A stretch of DNA of 7,538 nt from Candidatus Woesearchaeota archaeon (GCA_019323135.1 JAHWHT010000052.1:1-7538); one strand, 5' to 3'. Counted from the first letter of the stretch, positions 1-6,380 are shown. Numbers and translations are program-made. The notes: generated by a model from the letters alone, not told the origin.

Positions 1-80
1 GCTTTCGCAGAATTTTTGTTCTGTGAATTTGGAAATTTTTTGGAATTTCCAATTTTTTTCTTAGCCTTTTTCTTAGCCAT
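1..80 (-). CDS. Partial lysine-rich protein, N-terminus only
   Basis: Only the first 26 codons are inside the window; the gene continues past the left edge. The visible N-terminus reads MAKKKAKKKIGNS followed by a Lys/Asn/Ser-rich stretch, so it is basic and low in complexity. The start is supported by a GGTGAT ribosome binding site (complement of 87-92) 6 nt before the ATG and by a TATA box further upstream on the same strand. It diverges from the operon that starts at 236. Lys/Ala-rich starts of this kind recur in the proteins at 613 and 1764. No function can be given from this fragment. The start is fairly well supported; the product is unknown. Confidence 0.55.
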   Translation of the reverse strand, partial: MAKKKAKKKIGNSKKFPNSQNKNSAK

Positions 81-113
81 AGGTACATCACCAATAGGGC
101 AAATGTGAAATAT

Positions 114-124
114 AGTATATAAAC
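114..124 (-). promoter_or_regulatory. TATA box of the leftward partial gene
   Basis: Read on the minus strand this is GTTTATATACT, a good archaeal TATA box preceded by an A-rich BRE-like stretch. It lies about 35 bp before the ATG at 80, so transcription should begin a few bases to 15 bases before the start codon. It is back-to-back with the TATA box of the rightward operon, about 50 bp away. Confidence 0.5.
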
Positions 125-153
125 TTTTCTTCTAGAGAGTACTAATCAAGTAT

Positions 154-219
154 GACATTTTTGTCCCACTATCTTTATATACTCAAAATGCCTAATATAG
201 GGTATGTGACATAAAAGTC
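154..219 (+). promoter_or_regulatory. Candidate operator: two GACAT-N4-GTC half-palindromes flanking the TATA box
   Basis: GACATTTTTGTC at 154-165 and GACATAAAAGTC at 208-219 share GACAT and GTC at the same spacing and differ only in the 4-nt T/A centre. Each has GAC/GTC dyad symmetry. One copy lies just upstream of the TATA box and the other lies over the predicted transcription start, 54 bp apart, a placement typical of a repressor site. Operator function is inferred from symmetry and position only. Confidence 0.4.
173..182 (+). promoter_or_regulatory. TATA box of the 236-3620 operon
   Basis: CTTTATATAC matches the archaeal TATA consensus. A start about 25 bp downstream would fall near 203-207, leaving a leader of roughly 30 nt before the ATG at 236. 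The box sits between two copies of a GACAT-N4-GTC motif, and the second copy would overlap the predicted transcription start. Confidence 0.55.
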
Positions 220-235
220 ATAGGTAGGTGAAAGT

Positions 236-598
236 ATGGAACAAAAAAATTATTTGGAAAAAATGCTTGATGCATACCAGCAAATTGCAAAAGACGAAGA
301 TTTGCCTAAAGAAGTAAGTTTAGCATTATACGGCATGCTTGCAGAACAACTTCCAGAGAACCAAAGAGGTGGAATGTACGCAGGACTATCAGTAGGATAT
401 GCAAAACTTGCAGAAGAATTGAAGGGAGACGCAAAAGACAATGCAATGGCAATCTCACAAATGTACATGAATGCAACAAAAAATCAGTATCAAGATATAA
501 TCGATGCAAAAAAGAAATGTTCACCCCTACCAACATACAACCCAATACCTGCACAGCCATATAAGGCAAGTGCAACAAATAATTCAAAAGCAGCATAA
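236..598 (+). CDS. Unknown 120-aa helical protein, first gene of the operon
   Basis: I do not recognise a family. Residues 1 to about 90 look wholly alpha-helical and acidic, with many Ala, Leu, Met and Gln. The last 30 residues, after KKKC (92-95), are a Pro/Tyr/Asn/Ser-rich tail that is probably disordered. There is no signal peptide or membrane segment. The start is chosen because AGGTGA at 226-231 lies 4 nt before the ATG and a TATA box lies at 173-182. The stop codon is directly followed by the ribosome binding site of the 75-aa gene, so it is the leading gene of a tight operon. A small helical protein in front of a nucleotidyltransferase-HEPN gene could be an accessory or antitoxin-like partner, but that is inference from position. 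Confidence 0.8.
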   Translation: MEQKNYLEKMLDAYQQIAKDEDLPKEVSLALYGMLAEQLPENQRGGMYAGLSVGYAKLAEELKGDAKDNAMAISQMYMNATKNQYQDIIDAKKKCSPLPTYNPIPAQPYKASATNNSKAA

Positions 599-612
599 GG
601 AGGACAATAAAA

Positions 613-840
613 ATGGCAAAAAAAGCAAAATCAGAAGCAAGTGAAGGAGAACAAATCGGATTTCACAAAGGAGCATTAACAACTCTTGCAAAAGAGAGAC
701 AGGAATTCATGAGAATGCTAGGAATAGTAGAACAATTAATGCAGATGCATATCAAAGCTTTGAAAGATATGGGCATTGACCTAGAAGCAGAAGCTCAAAA
801 AGCAACAAAGAAAAAACCTTTGGAAGCAGCACTAAAGTAA
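613..840 (+). CDS. Unknown 75-aa basic helical protein
   Basis: A small protein beginning MAKKAKSEASEGE, then a predicted helix covering about residues 18-66 with regular Leu/Met/Ile spacing, and a Lys-rich end (ATKKKPLEAALK). No catalytic motif is visible and no family is recognised. AAGGAGG at 597-603 overlaps the stop codon of the 120-aa gene and gives a 9-nt spacing to the ATG, so translation is probably coupled. The stop codon is one base before the ATG of the HExxH gene. The length and helical pattern suggest a coiled-coil or small helical-bundle subunit. Confidence 0.75.
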   Translation: MAKKAKSEASEGEQIGFHKGALTTLAKERQEFMRMLGIVEQLMQMHIKALKDMGIDLEAEAQKATKKKPLEAALK

Positions 841-841
841 G

Positions 842-1693
842 ATGTATAAAACCTCTGGCTCAGGCGGATATGGAAGAAACAATTCCTGTGGATACAAAAC
901 AGGAATGAGTTCATGTTATGGCGGCAGTTCACCGCAGAGCATGTATTCTTCTGGAGCTGGTGAAGACTCTTACATGGCAAAACAAAACACGCCAGTGTAT
1001 CATCATGCAAGTCCGCTTGAAATCGTTGTAGAGGATTCCAAGCCTGCAAAGATGATGCAAAACTATATTTCTGGAAAAGATAAAGCGCAGATGTATCTAA
1101 ACAACAAGCAGTATAATTCTTCAAGCATGTTTTTGGCACCAAAAAGGCCTCAGACACCAATGATAGAAAATTCTGCAGATATAATGCCTTACATTAGAGA
1201 AGCATTTGAGAAATTAGTTGGAGAATCATTCCCAGAAGATCATTTGAAAATCCACGTGCTGAATGACAAAGAATTTGAGATAGCACACGGACCTGGAGGA
1301 AAATTCGGACCAGGAATACAAGGATTTGCATTGAACAGACAGGGCAGAGGAATCAATGAAGTGTTTGTGAGAAAAAATCATCTAGATCACTTGATGCTTA
1401 CACTAGGACACGAAATAGGACACGTGATGAGCAGAACACTATCTGATGACCGAGATGAAGAAGCAAAAGCATTTGCATTCTCTGTAGCATGGATGGAAAC
1501 AATCAAAGAACATAATATCGCAGGCCTGGCAGGATCAATAATGCCAAACCCTGCAAGAAACGGACTGCACGACGTAGCATATGAATACCTGCTTGAATTA
1601 ATTAACAAAGGAAAAGGAGCATGGCAGTTATTCAGAGAACTTGCAGACGGCGCAATAACAATAACAAAAAAACTTGAGGTGGTATATTTATGA
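842..1693 (+). CDS. HExxH zincin-like metalloprotease-family protein with Gly/Ser/Tyr-rich N-terminus
   Basis: Residues 190-194 are HEIGH within LMLTLGHEIGHVMS, the zinc-binding HExxH helix of zincin metalloproteases. A likely third ligand is E206 or E207 in DDRDEEAKAFAFS, giving a gluzincin-like pattern. The region about 110-220 is therefore the probable catalytic domain. Residues 5-45 are rich in Gly, Ser, Tyr and Asn with two cysteines (C16, C25) and look disordered. No signal peptide or membrane helix is seen, so the protein is probably cytoplasmic. The ATG is one base after the preceding stop and has no clear ribosome binding site. M45 (base 974) has GGTGA at 959-963 and is an alternative start that would remove the Gly-rich tail. 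A substrate cannot be named. It could also be an inactive zincin fold. Confidence 0.75.
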   Translation: MYKTSGSGGYGRNNSCGYKTGMSSCYGGSSPQSMYSSGAGEDSYMAKQNTPVYHHASPLEIVVEDSKPAKMMQNYISGKDKAQMYLNNKQYNSSSMFLAPKRPQTPMIENSADIMPYIREAFEKLVGESFPEDHLKIHVLNDKEFEIAHGPGGKFGPGIQGFALNRQGRGINEVFVRKNHLDHLMLTLGHEIGHVMSRTLSDDRDEEAKAFAFSVAWMETIKEHNIAGLAGSIMPNPARNGLHDVAYEYLLELINKGKGAWQLFRELADGAITITKKLEVVYL

Positions 1694-1761
1694 AATACAA
1701 AAGGAGTACTGCAAATTATAATCCAATAATGATAATAAACGAATTATATAGGAGGTCCTAA
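1690..1761 (+). CDS. Small ORF, 23 aa, between the zincin and nucleotidyltransferase genes
   Basis: The ATG overlaps the stop of the HExxH gene (ATGA) and is preceded by a strong ribosome binding site, GAGGTGGT at 1676-1683, at 6 nt spacing. The peptide starts MKYKRSTANYNP and ends INELYRRS. Its 3' end contains AGGAGG (1750-1755), which serves the next gene 8 nt downstream. It could be a real microprotein. Alternatively it could be a coupling cistron that carries ribosomes to the 618-aa gene. The strong binding site has no other obvious client. No similarity is recognised. Confidence 0.5.
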   Translation: MKYKRSTANYNPIMIINELYRRS

Positions 1762-1763
1762 TC

Positions 1764-3620
1764 ATGGCAAAGAAAAAAACAACTAAAAAGAAGGCTGCTA
1801 AGAAAGCAGAGAAAAAAGACGCAATACCAAAAGAACTAGATGACAAACTACCGCCAGAGGTAAAGAAAAGATTAATGGCAGTAAAACAAAACCTAGACAA
1901 ATTCAAAAAATCAATAGTGGGCAAATTTGAAAAATATATTACAGGAATAGCATTACTTCCTCCACCAAAACCAAAACCTGGAGAAGAACTGAAAAAAGAA
2001 GATAAAGACAAACTAAACATCATTGTTCTTGTAGACGATACAGAACCGCACAAGATGTCAAAAGCAGAACTAAAAGACAAACTTAGCGCGATAATTGAAA
2101 ACACTGCAAAAGAGACAGACAAAAACATAATTCCTGAAACAGTATTATTGTCAGAAGTGTGGCAGAACTGCTATGACGGAAAAAATGACCTTGTTCAGTT
2201 ACTTGCAATGGCTGCACCAATCCATGACACTGGAATGCTTGCTGCAATCAAGATATCTGAAGTGCACAAAAACATGGTCATGAAAAAATTTGAGAAATAC
2301 ATTGTTGCATATGTTCTTGCAGGAAGTTTAGTGCAGGGCAGAGCAACACCAGAATCAGACATAGACGTATTCCTAATAATTGACGATACAGATGTCAAGA
2401 AAATGACAAGAGCAGAGTTGAAAGACAAACTGCGAGCAATCATCGTTGGAATGGGCATGGAAGCAGGAGAGCTGACAGGAATCAAGAACAAGATAAACAT
2501 ACAAGTTTACATCTTGACAGACTTCTGGGACAGCATGAGAGAAGCAAATCCAGTTATCTTTACATTCCTTCGTGATGGAGTTCCATTCTATGACAGAGGA
2601 ATCTTCATGCCATGGAAACAATTGCTGAAGATGGGCAAAATAAAGCCAAGTCCAGAAGCAATTGACATGTACATGAGCTCAGGAGAGCAGATGCTTGGAA
2701 GAGTCAAGGAGAAATTAAAAAACATTGGAACAGAAGATTTCTTCTGGAGTACTTTTACACCTAGCCAGGCAGCATTAATGCTTTACGGAATACCTCCTCC
2801 TGCACCAAAAGAAACTGCAGAATTAATGAGAGATGTATTTGTAAAGAAAGAAAAACTGCTTGACGAAAAAGACATCAAAGTTTTAGAGAAAGTTCTTCAG
2901 GTAAGAAAAGATGCTGAACACGGTGTCAAGAAAATCATATCTGGAAAAGAGATAGATGATTTAGTGACATCATGCGACAAATATCTTAAGAGATTGAAGA
3001 AGCTTTTCACACAGATAGAGAAAATCAAACAGGAAGAGGCAGTTCTTCACACATACGAAACAATCGTAACTATTGTGAGAGACATATTGACAATGGAAGG
3101 CGAGAAAAAGATTTCAGAAGCAGACATTGTTAAACTGTTTGAGACTGCATGCGTTGACACTGCGAAAATACCTGCAAAATACTGCAGAATGCTTCGCGAA
3201 GTCATCAAAGCAAAGAAAAGCTTTGACTCTGGCAAGCTAACCAAGAATGAGATTGAAGACTTGAAGAAAAACGCAAGAGATTTGATTAAATACTTGGTCG
3301 AGTACATGCAGAGAAAACGTGGAAGAGAACTTCAGAAAGCAAAGATAAAGATAAAACATGGCGAGAAATACGGCGAAGTCACTTTGCTGGGAAATACTGC
3401 TTTCCTTATTAAGAATCTTGACGCAGAAGAACGCGTGATGGAGAAAGCTAAAATCAATTCAGATGGTTCTCTAGGCCCACTGCAGAAGTCTAATATTGAA
3501 GAATTTGAGAAAGCTCTTGCAGAAGCAAAGATACCGCAAAGAGCATTTATCAAAGAACCAGTCTTTGACAGCCTAAGAAAAATATTTGGAAAGGATGTAG
3601 AAGTCCTTGTTCAAAATTAA
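1764..3620 (+). CDS. Duplicated MNT-type nucleotidyltransferase fused to a HEPN-like region
   Basis: A 618-aa protein with a Lys/Ala-rich start (residues 1-20). Residues 175-256 carry the polymerase-beta-like nucleotidyltransferase signature G187-S188, then S198-D199-I200-D201, as in MNT (minimal nucleotidyltransferase) proteins. Residues 54-134 are a diverged copy: FEKYI, VDDT, KM and AELKDKL recur, but GS and SDID are lost. The usual third acidic residue appears absent near 244-249 (INIQVY). Residues about 296-416 are helical and contain R381-x4-H386 (RKDAEH), matching the Rx4-6H motif of HEPN RNases. A helical stretch (about 420-520) and a C-terminal alpha/beta segment are unassigned. MNT antitoxins AMPylate HEPN toxins in two-gene systems; here both parts are in one chain. 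It is the last gene of the operon, with AGGAGG at 1750-1755 and an oligo-T end. Confidence 0.75.
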   Translation: MAKKKTTKKKAAKKAEKKDAIPKELDDKLPPEVKKRLMAVKQNLDKFKKSIVGKFEKYITGIALLPPPKPKPGEELKKEDKDKLNIIVLVDDTEPHKMSKAELKDKLSAIIENTAKETDKNIIPETVLLSEVWQNCYDGKNDLVQLLAMAAPIHDTGMLAAIKISEVHKNMVMKKFEKYIVAYVLAGSLVQGRATPESDIDVFLIIDDTDVKKMTRAELKDKLRAIIVGMGMEAGELTGIKNKINIQVYILTDFWDSMREANPVIFTFLRDGVPFYDRGIFMPWKQLLKMGKIKPSPEAIDMYMSSGEQMLGRVKEKLKNIGTEDFFWSTFTPSQAALMLYGIPPPAPKETAELMRDVFVKKEKLLDEKDIKVLEKVLQVRKDAEHGVKKIISGKEIDDLVTSCDKYLKRLKKLFTQIEKIKQEEAVLHTYETIVTIVRDILTMEGEKKISEADIVKLFETACVDTAKIPAKYCRMLREVIKAKKSFDSGKLTKNEIEDLKKNARDLIKYLVEYMQRKRGRELQKAKIKIKHGEKYGEVTLLGNTAFLIKNLDAEERVMEKAKINSDGSLGPLQKSNIEEFEKALAEAKIPQRAFIKEPVFDSLRKIFGKDVEVLVQN

Positions 3621-3628
3621 TTTTTTTT
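3621..3628 (+). terminator. Oligo-T terminator of the 236-3620 operon
   Basis: Eight T residues directly follow the stop codon, with further T-rich sequence to 3641. Archaeal RNA polymerase terminates at such runs. The run lies between two convergent genes whose stop codons are 6 bp apart. Confidence 0.5.
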
Positions 3629-4007
3629 ATTCTTCTTTTTTAAAATATCTTGTTCCAGATTTATACACTGCACCATCAATAACACGCATTGTTGACTCCT
3701 GCACTGCAAACTCGTTTTCTCCATCATACTTATTTTGTATGCTAATTGCAATATTCACCATCCTATCACAATACTGCTTCATGTTATATCCTGCTTTCTG
3801 CAGACCTTTCATGACTTGCATGACATTATGTACTAATAGCTTGACTTTTGCAGGCTCTTCAGGCATATATTTATTCCAGAACATACTTACTGTTGTCTGA
3901 GCAATTGCTTTTGCTTCCATTTCTGACTTTACTTCGCCAATCACTTGGTCTATTGTCTGCGATTGTTCTTCTATTGCAGGGTTTGTATTAGTTTCTATGT
4001 TTACCAC
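3627..4007 (-). CDS. Unknown 126-aa helical protein, GTG start
   Basis: Not recognised. The first 30 residues are Asn/Thr/Gln/Glu-rich. The rest looks helical and contains LVHNVMQVMKGL, AGYNMKQYC and IQNKYDG. It ends KKEE. There is no signal peptide or membrane helix. The start is GTG at 4007, which overlaps the last 7 bases of the 91-aa gene; GGTGAA lies 6 nt before it, so translation is probably coupled. The first in-frame ATG would lose about 30 residues. It forms a two-gene minus-strand operon with the 91-aa protein and shows weak similarity to it (KV, then a hydrophobic helix, GY, then a second helix with IQ). Confidence 0.7.
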   Translation of the reverse strand: MVNIETNTNPAIEEQSQTIDQVIGEVKSEMEAKAIAQTTVSMFWNKYMPEEPAKVKLLVHNVMQVMKGLQKAGYNMKQYCDRMVNIAISIQNKYDGENEFAVQESTMRVIDGAVYKSGTRYFKKEE

Positions 4008-4276
4008 TGTATTTCACCACGTTTTTGTATATGATCTTGAATTATTGTGCAAACTAATTCATAATGAGGAAGCACATCATATCCTTTTATGCCTAATTCA
4101 TTAAGCACGGCAAATGTTGTTTTTTGAGCATAGACCTTTTTTTCTACAGATTCATTCTGAAGATATGTATTTCTTAGTCCATCGACCACAGCACATGCTG
4201 CGTTCAATGCTTTTTCATTATTGTCCACTCCTGCCAAATAAACTCTAACTCTATCTGATAAATCACTGTTAATCAT
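4001..4276 (-). CDS. Unknown 91-aa helical protein, first gene of the minus-strand pair
   Basis: Not recognised. It begins MINSDLSDRVRVYLAG and looks like a small all-helical protein with hydrophobic helices around ALNAACAVVDGL, FAVLNELGIKGY and LVCTIIQDHI. It has no membrane segment and no catalytic motif. The start is supported by GAGGT about 10 nt before the ATG and a TATA box at 4315-4326. Its last codons overlap the GTG start of the 126-aa gene, so the two are probably translated from one message and may form a complex. Confidence 0.7.
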   Translation of the reverse strand: MINSDLSDRVRVYLAGVDNNEKALNAACAVVDGLRNTYLQNESVEKKVYAQKTTFAVLNELGIKGYDVLPHYELVCTIIQDHIQKRGEIQW

Positions 4277-4314
4277 TTGTCTTTACCTCACGAAATACTT
4301 GAAAGCATGGCACC

Positions 4315-4326
4315 TATTTAAATACT
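4315..4326 (-). promoter_or_regulatory. TATA box of the 4276-3627 minus-strand pair
   Basis: On the minus strand the sequence is GTATTTAAATA preceded by AAAA. It is a symmetric AT-rich TATA box about 40 bp before the ATG at 4276, leaving a leader of about 10-15 nt that holds the GAGGT binding site. Confidence 0.5.
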
Positions 4327-4365
4327 TTTGGGTATGCTGTTTTCACCACCCTTAAATTGAAATAA

Positions 4366-4376
4366 AGTTTTATAAG
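4366..4376 (+). promoter_or_regulatory. TATA box of the CBS-domain gene
   Basis: AGTTTTATAAG lies about 35-45 bp before the ATG at 4410, with an AAATAA stretch in the BRE position. Transcription would start near 4395-4400, so the leader is very short and begins almost at the GGGTGAT binding site. It is divergent from the TATA box at 4315-4326. Confidence 0.5.
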
Positions 4377-4409
4377 CCAGGTTGTGCCTGTAATATATAG
4401 GGTGATTTA

Positions 4410-4955
4410 ATGAAAACAGGATATAAAGTTGGCGATGCAATGACGCAAAACCCTATCAAGATAAAGTCAGATGCTTCACTAAAAAAATGCGCAGATTTAA
4501 TGGCAAAAAAACACATTGGCTCTGTTCTGGTTGAGAGTAAAGGAAAAATTGTAGGAGTTCTTTCTGAACAAGACATTGTGAGAAAAGCAGTTGCAAAAGG
4601 CACTGCAGGAAAGAAAAAAGTCAGAGATGTAATGGAGACAGACCTTATCACAATCACTCCAGATAAAGATATTTTTGAGGCAATAAGAGTTATGCGCAAT
4701 TATAACATAAGACATCTTCCAGTCATGAATCAAGACGAGTTTCTAGGGCTCATAACAATGAAAGATATATTGAAGATAGAGCCAGACTTATTTGATTTAT
4801 TAATCGAAAAATTTGAAATCAGAGAAGCAAAGAAAAAACCCGCATTTAATCTGCCAGATAAAGAAGGCGCGTGTGAGATATGCGGAGAATATGCAGAAGA
4901 ATTATCTCCAGTAGACGGTGTGCAGGTCTGTGCTGATTGTGAAGCAGAGTTATAA
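4410..4955 (+). CDS. CBS-pair protein with C-terminal zinc ribbon
   Basis: This 181-aa protein has two CBS domains, about residues 7-60 (VGDAMTQNPIKI, IGSVLV, GKIVGVLSEQDIV) and 72-125 (VRDVMETDLITI, IRHLPVMNQDEFLGLIT). Together these form a Bateman module that normally binds adenine nucleotides such as AMP, ATP or SAM. A C-terminal zinc-ribbon-like knuckle has C155-x2-C158 and C174-x2-C177. The protein is soluble and probably a nucleotide or energy sensor; its target is not encoded in the same chain. GGTGAT at 4401-4406, 3 nt before the ATG, fixes the start. The gene at 4957 follows by one base and is probably co-transcribed. CBS-plus-zinc-ribbon proteins are common in archaea. Family confidence is high; ligand and role are unknown. 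Confidence 0.9.
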   Translation: MKTGYKVGDAMTQNPIKIKSDASLKKCADLMAKKHIGSVLVESKGKIVGVLSEQDIVRKAVAKGTAGKKKVRDVMETDLITITPDKDIFEAIRVMRNYNIRHLPVMNQDEFLGLITMKDILKIEPDLFDLLIEKFEIREAKKKPAFNLPDKEGACEICGEYAEELSPVDGVQVCADCEAEL

Positions 4956-4956
4956 A

Positions 4957-5607
4957 ATGGATAATACAAAAAAATTACACTATTCCATCTTAGCAGGAAT
5001 AATTCTTGTTGCAGTTATTGGCACTATTTTTTCTGGAACACAGACGCCAACAGGCAGAACCACAATGGGAGTCTCTTATGATTATCCCTATTATCTAGAA
5101 TCTCCTACATATGATAACAGACCTCCGATTGAAGAACACACTACATCTAATATGCCTCTTCGACCAGAACGAGCACCAGCTAACAGCTATAAACTAGAAC
5201 CAATAGATTATATGAGAAGTTTTTTTGGGACAACAATGGTTTTTTTCCCAGAACAAGATCCTTGCGCACACATAATACAAAAATATATCAATAAACTTGA
5301 CCAGATAAATACAAACAGAATAGAGATCTTTAATGCAGGAGGAATCGACCATAGATTCTTGACCATGCTATTTGAAGAAGAAGACAAATCAATGGGCAAG
5401 CTTACATTGGTTAAAGGATTTAATGGCAAAGAAAACTGCAGACTACGCTATGAAGTATCCAAAATAGTGGTAGGAATAAGCAGCTGGTTAAAATCAATGG
5501 ACATGATAATTGAAACAGAAGGTATGCTAAAGGATACAGGGATATACATCCGCAGAGGAAGAGTTAACGTGCCTGAATTTGATTTCCAGTGCAGTTTCGG
5601 ATACTAA
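4957..5607 (+). CDS. Unknown membrane-anchored extracytoplasmic protein, 216 aa
   Basis: No family is recognised. A short basic start (MDNTKKLHYS) is followed by one hydrophobic segment at about residues 9-27 (ILAGIILVAVIGTIF), a signal anchor or uncleaved signal peptide. A Tyr/Pro-rich linker (about 38-85) follows, then a globular region (about 86-216) with three cysteines (C103, C161, C212). Most of the chain should therefore lie outside the cell. The ATG is one base after the stop of the CBS gene. The frame stays open to an earlier ATG at 4918, but that start lies inside the CBS coding region and would put 13 extra residues before the signal anchor. No strong ribosome binding site is visible, which fits translation coupled to the CBS gene. 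Confidence 0.75.
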   Translation: MDNTKKLHYSILAGIILVAVIGTIFSGTQTPTGRTTMGVSYDYPYYLESPTYDNRPPIEEHTTSNMPLRPERAPANSYKLEPIDYMRSFFGTTMVFFPEQDPCAHIIQKYINKLDQINTNRIEIFNAGGIDHRFLTMLFEEEDKSMGKLTLVKGFNGKENCRLRYEVSKIVVGISSWLKSMDMIIETEGMLKDTGIYIRRGRVNVPEFDFQCSFGY

Positions 5608-5610
5608 GAA

Positions 5611-6300
5611 TTATTTCTTTTTCTTCTTTTTTCCAGTATGCTGTGTGTCAAGCGCTTTTTCAGCTTTATCTTTAGCAAGATATTGCTTTTTTTCCAGCTC
5701 TGCAGCTTTTGCTTGTCTTGTGGCTTCTTTTTTCTCTTCATCTAATTCTGCAAGCTTTTTCTCATGAATGGCTCCTGCCAACTGTCTCTGACTGAACTGC
5801 AGAGCCTTAAGCAATATGTACACTACTACGAATAACAACAAAGCTGCCAGCAAAGTGTACCAATCCAGAGTTATATTTGTATAAACTATTGCTATTGCAA
5901 GATATGCCTGTAAATTTACAGAAACAGGAGCACAAAAGAAAAAAGTGATTTGTTTTGGAAGGGACTTGAAAAAACTAGCAAACATCAATGTAAATGCCTC
6001 AAGTATTACTGCAAAACAAATGACAGTACTGATAGGATGAAACTGAAAATTCATGAGATGTCCAGGATTTGTCAGATTAAAGACGTGCTTAAACAAATCA
6101 ACACCCACAAATAAAAGAACAACACTGTTTGCAACAGCACTGCTATAACCTAATTCTTCTCTCTTGTGTGCACCGAAATAAAAAGTCATCAATAATAATG
6201 TAAAGAACAAAGGCATGATAATCCAGAACATGCTGGGATTTAAAGCAGGAGCAAGAACGATTTCTATTAAACGCTGCCAAAAAGTCTCTAAAAATACCAT
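5611..6300 (-). CDS. Multi-pass membrane protein with coiled-coil, poly-Lys tail
   Basis: A 229-aa protein with about five hydrophobic segments, roughly residues 23-43, 54-72, 90-110, 118-140 and 145-165. A highly charged predicted coiled coil follows at about 172-216 (KKLAELDEEKKEATRQAKAA), and the protein ends in six consecutive lysines (224-229). The tail is probably cytoplasmic and could bind nucleic acid, ribosomes or acidic lipid; this is inference. No transporter or enzyme motif is recognised. The start has GAGGT about 7 nt before the ATG and a TATA box at 6336-6347. It converges with the 4957-5607 gene, with only 3 bp between stops, so its lysine codons also form the T-rich tract that may terminate the plus-strand message. 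Confidence 0.8.
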   Translation of the reverse strand: MVFLETFWQRLIEIVLAPALNPSMFWIIMPLFFTLLLMTFYFGAHKREELGYSSAVANSVVLLFVGVDLFKHVFNLTNPGHLMNFQFHPISTVICFAVILEAFTLMFASFFKSLPKQITFFFCAPVSVNLQAYLAIAIVYTNITLDWYTLLAALLLFVVVYILLKALQFSQRQLAGAIHEKKLAELDEEKKEATRQAKAAELEKKQYLAKDKAEKALDTQHTGKKKKKK

Positions 6301-6335
6301 TTAATACCTCTTTTTAATACTTTAAGAAGGAATTG

Positions 6336-6347
6336 ATATATAAATAT
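6336..6347 (-). promoter_or_regulatory. TATA box of the membrane protein gene
   Basis: Read on the minus strand this contains TTTATATATC, about 40 bp before the ATG at 6300. It is back-to-back with the tRNA promoter about 30 bp to the right. Confidence 0.5.
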
Positions 6348-6365
6348 TACTGATAAGAACAGATA

Positions 6366-6380
6366 GAAACCTTTTTAAAG
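6366..6380 (+). promoter_or_regulatory. Promoter (BRE plus TATA) of the tRNA-Leu gene
   Basis: GAAACCTTTTTAAAG combines a BRE-like GAAACC with a TATA-box-like CTTTTTAAAG. A start about 25-30 bp downstream would fall near 6400, giving a 5' leader of about 20 nt before the mature 5' end at 6422. That leader contains T6419-T6421, which pair within the intron 1 splice motif. Confidence 0.6.

Noticed and set aside
1688..2128. Minus-strand 146-aa Ser/Phe-rich open frame
   Set aside because: It is antisense to the Lys-rich start of the 618-aa protein, so its composition is that of a shadow frame.
3607..3900. Plus-strand 97-aa open frame
   Set aside because: It is antisense to the 126-aa minus-strand gene, which has a ribosome binding site and coupling. 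The plus frame is rich in Cys, Phe and Ser as expected for a shadow.
4918..4956. Upstream ATG extending the 4957-5607 protein by 13 residues
   Set aside because: It lies inside the CBS gene's zinc-ribbon codons and would place extra residues before the signal anchor. The ATG at 4957 follows the CBS stop directly.
5579..5767. Plus-strand 62-aa Phe/Ser-rich open frame
   Set aside because: It is the reverse complement of the Lys/Glu-rich coiled coil of the membrane protein, and has no promoter or binding site of its own.
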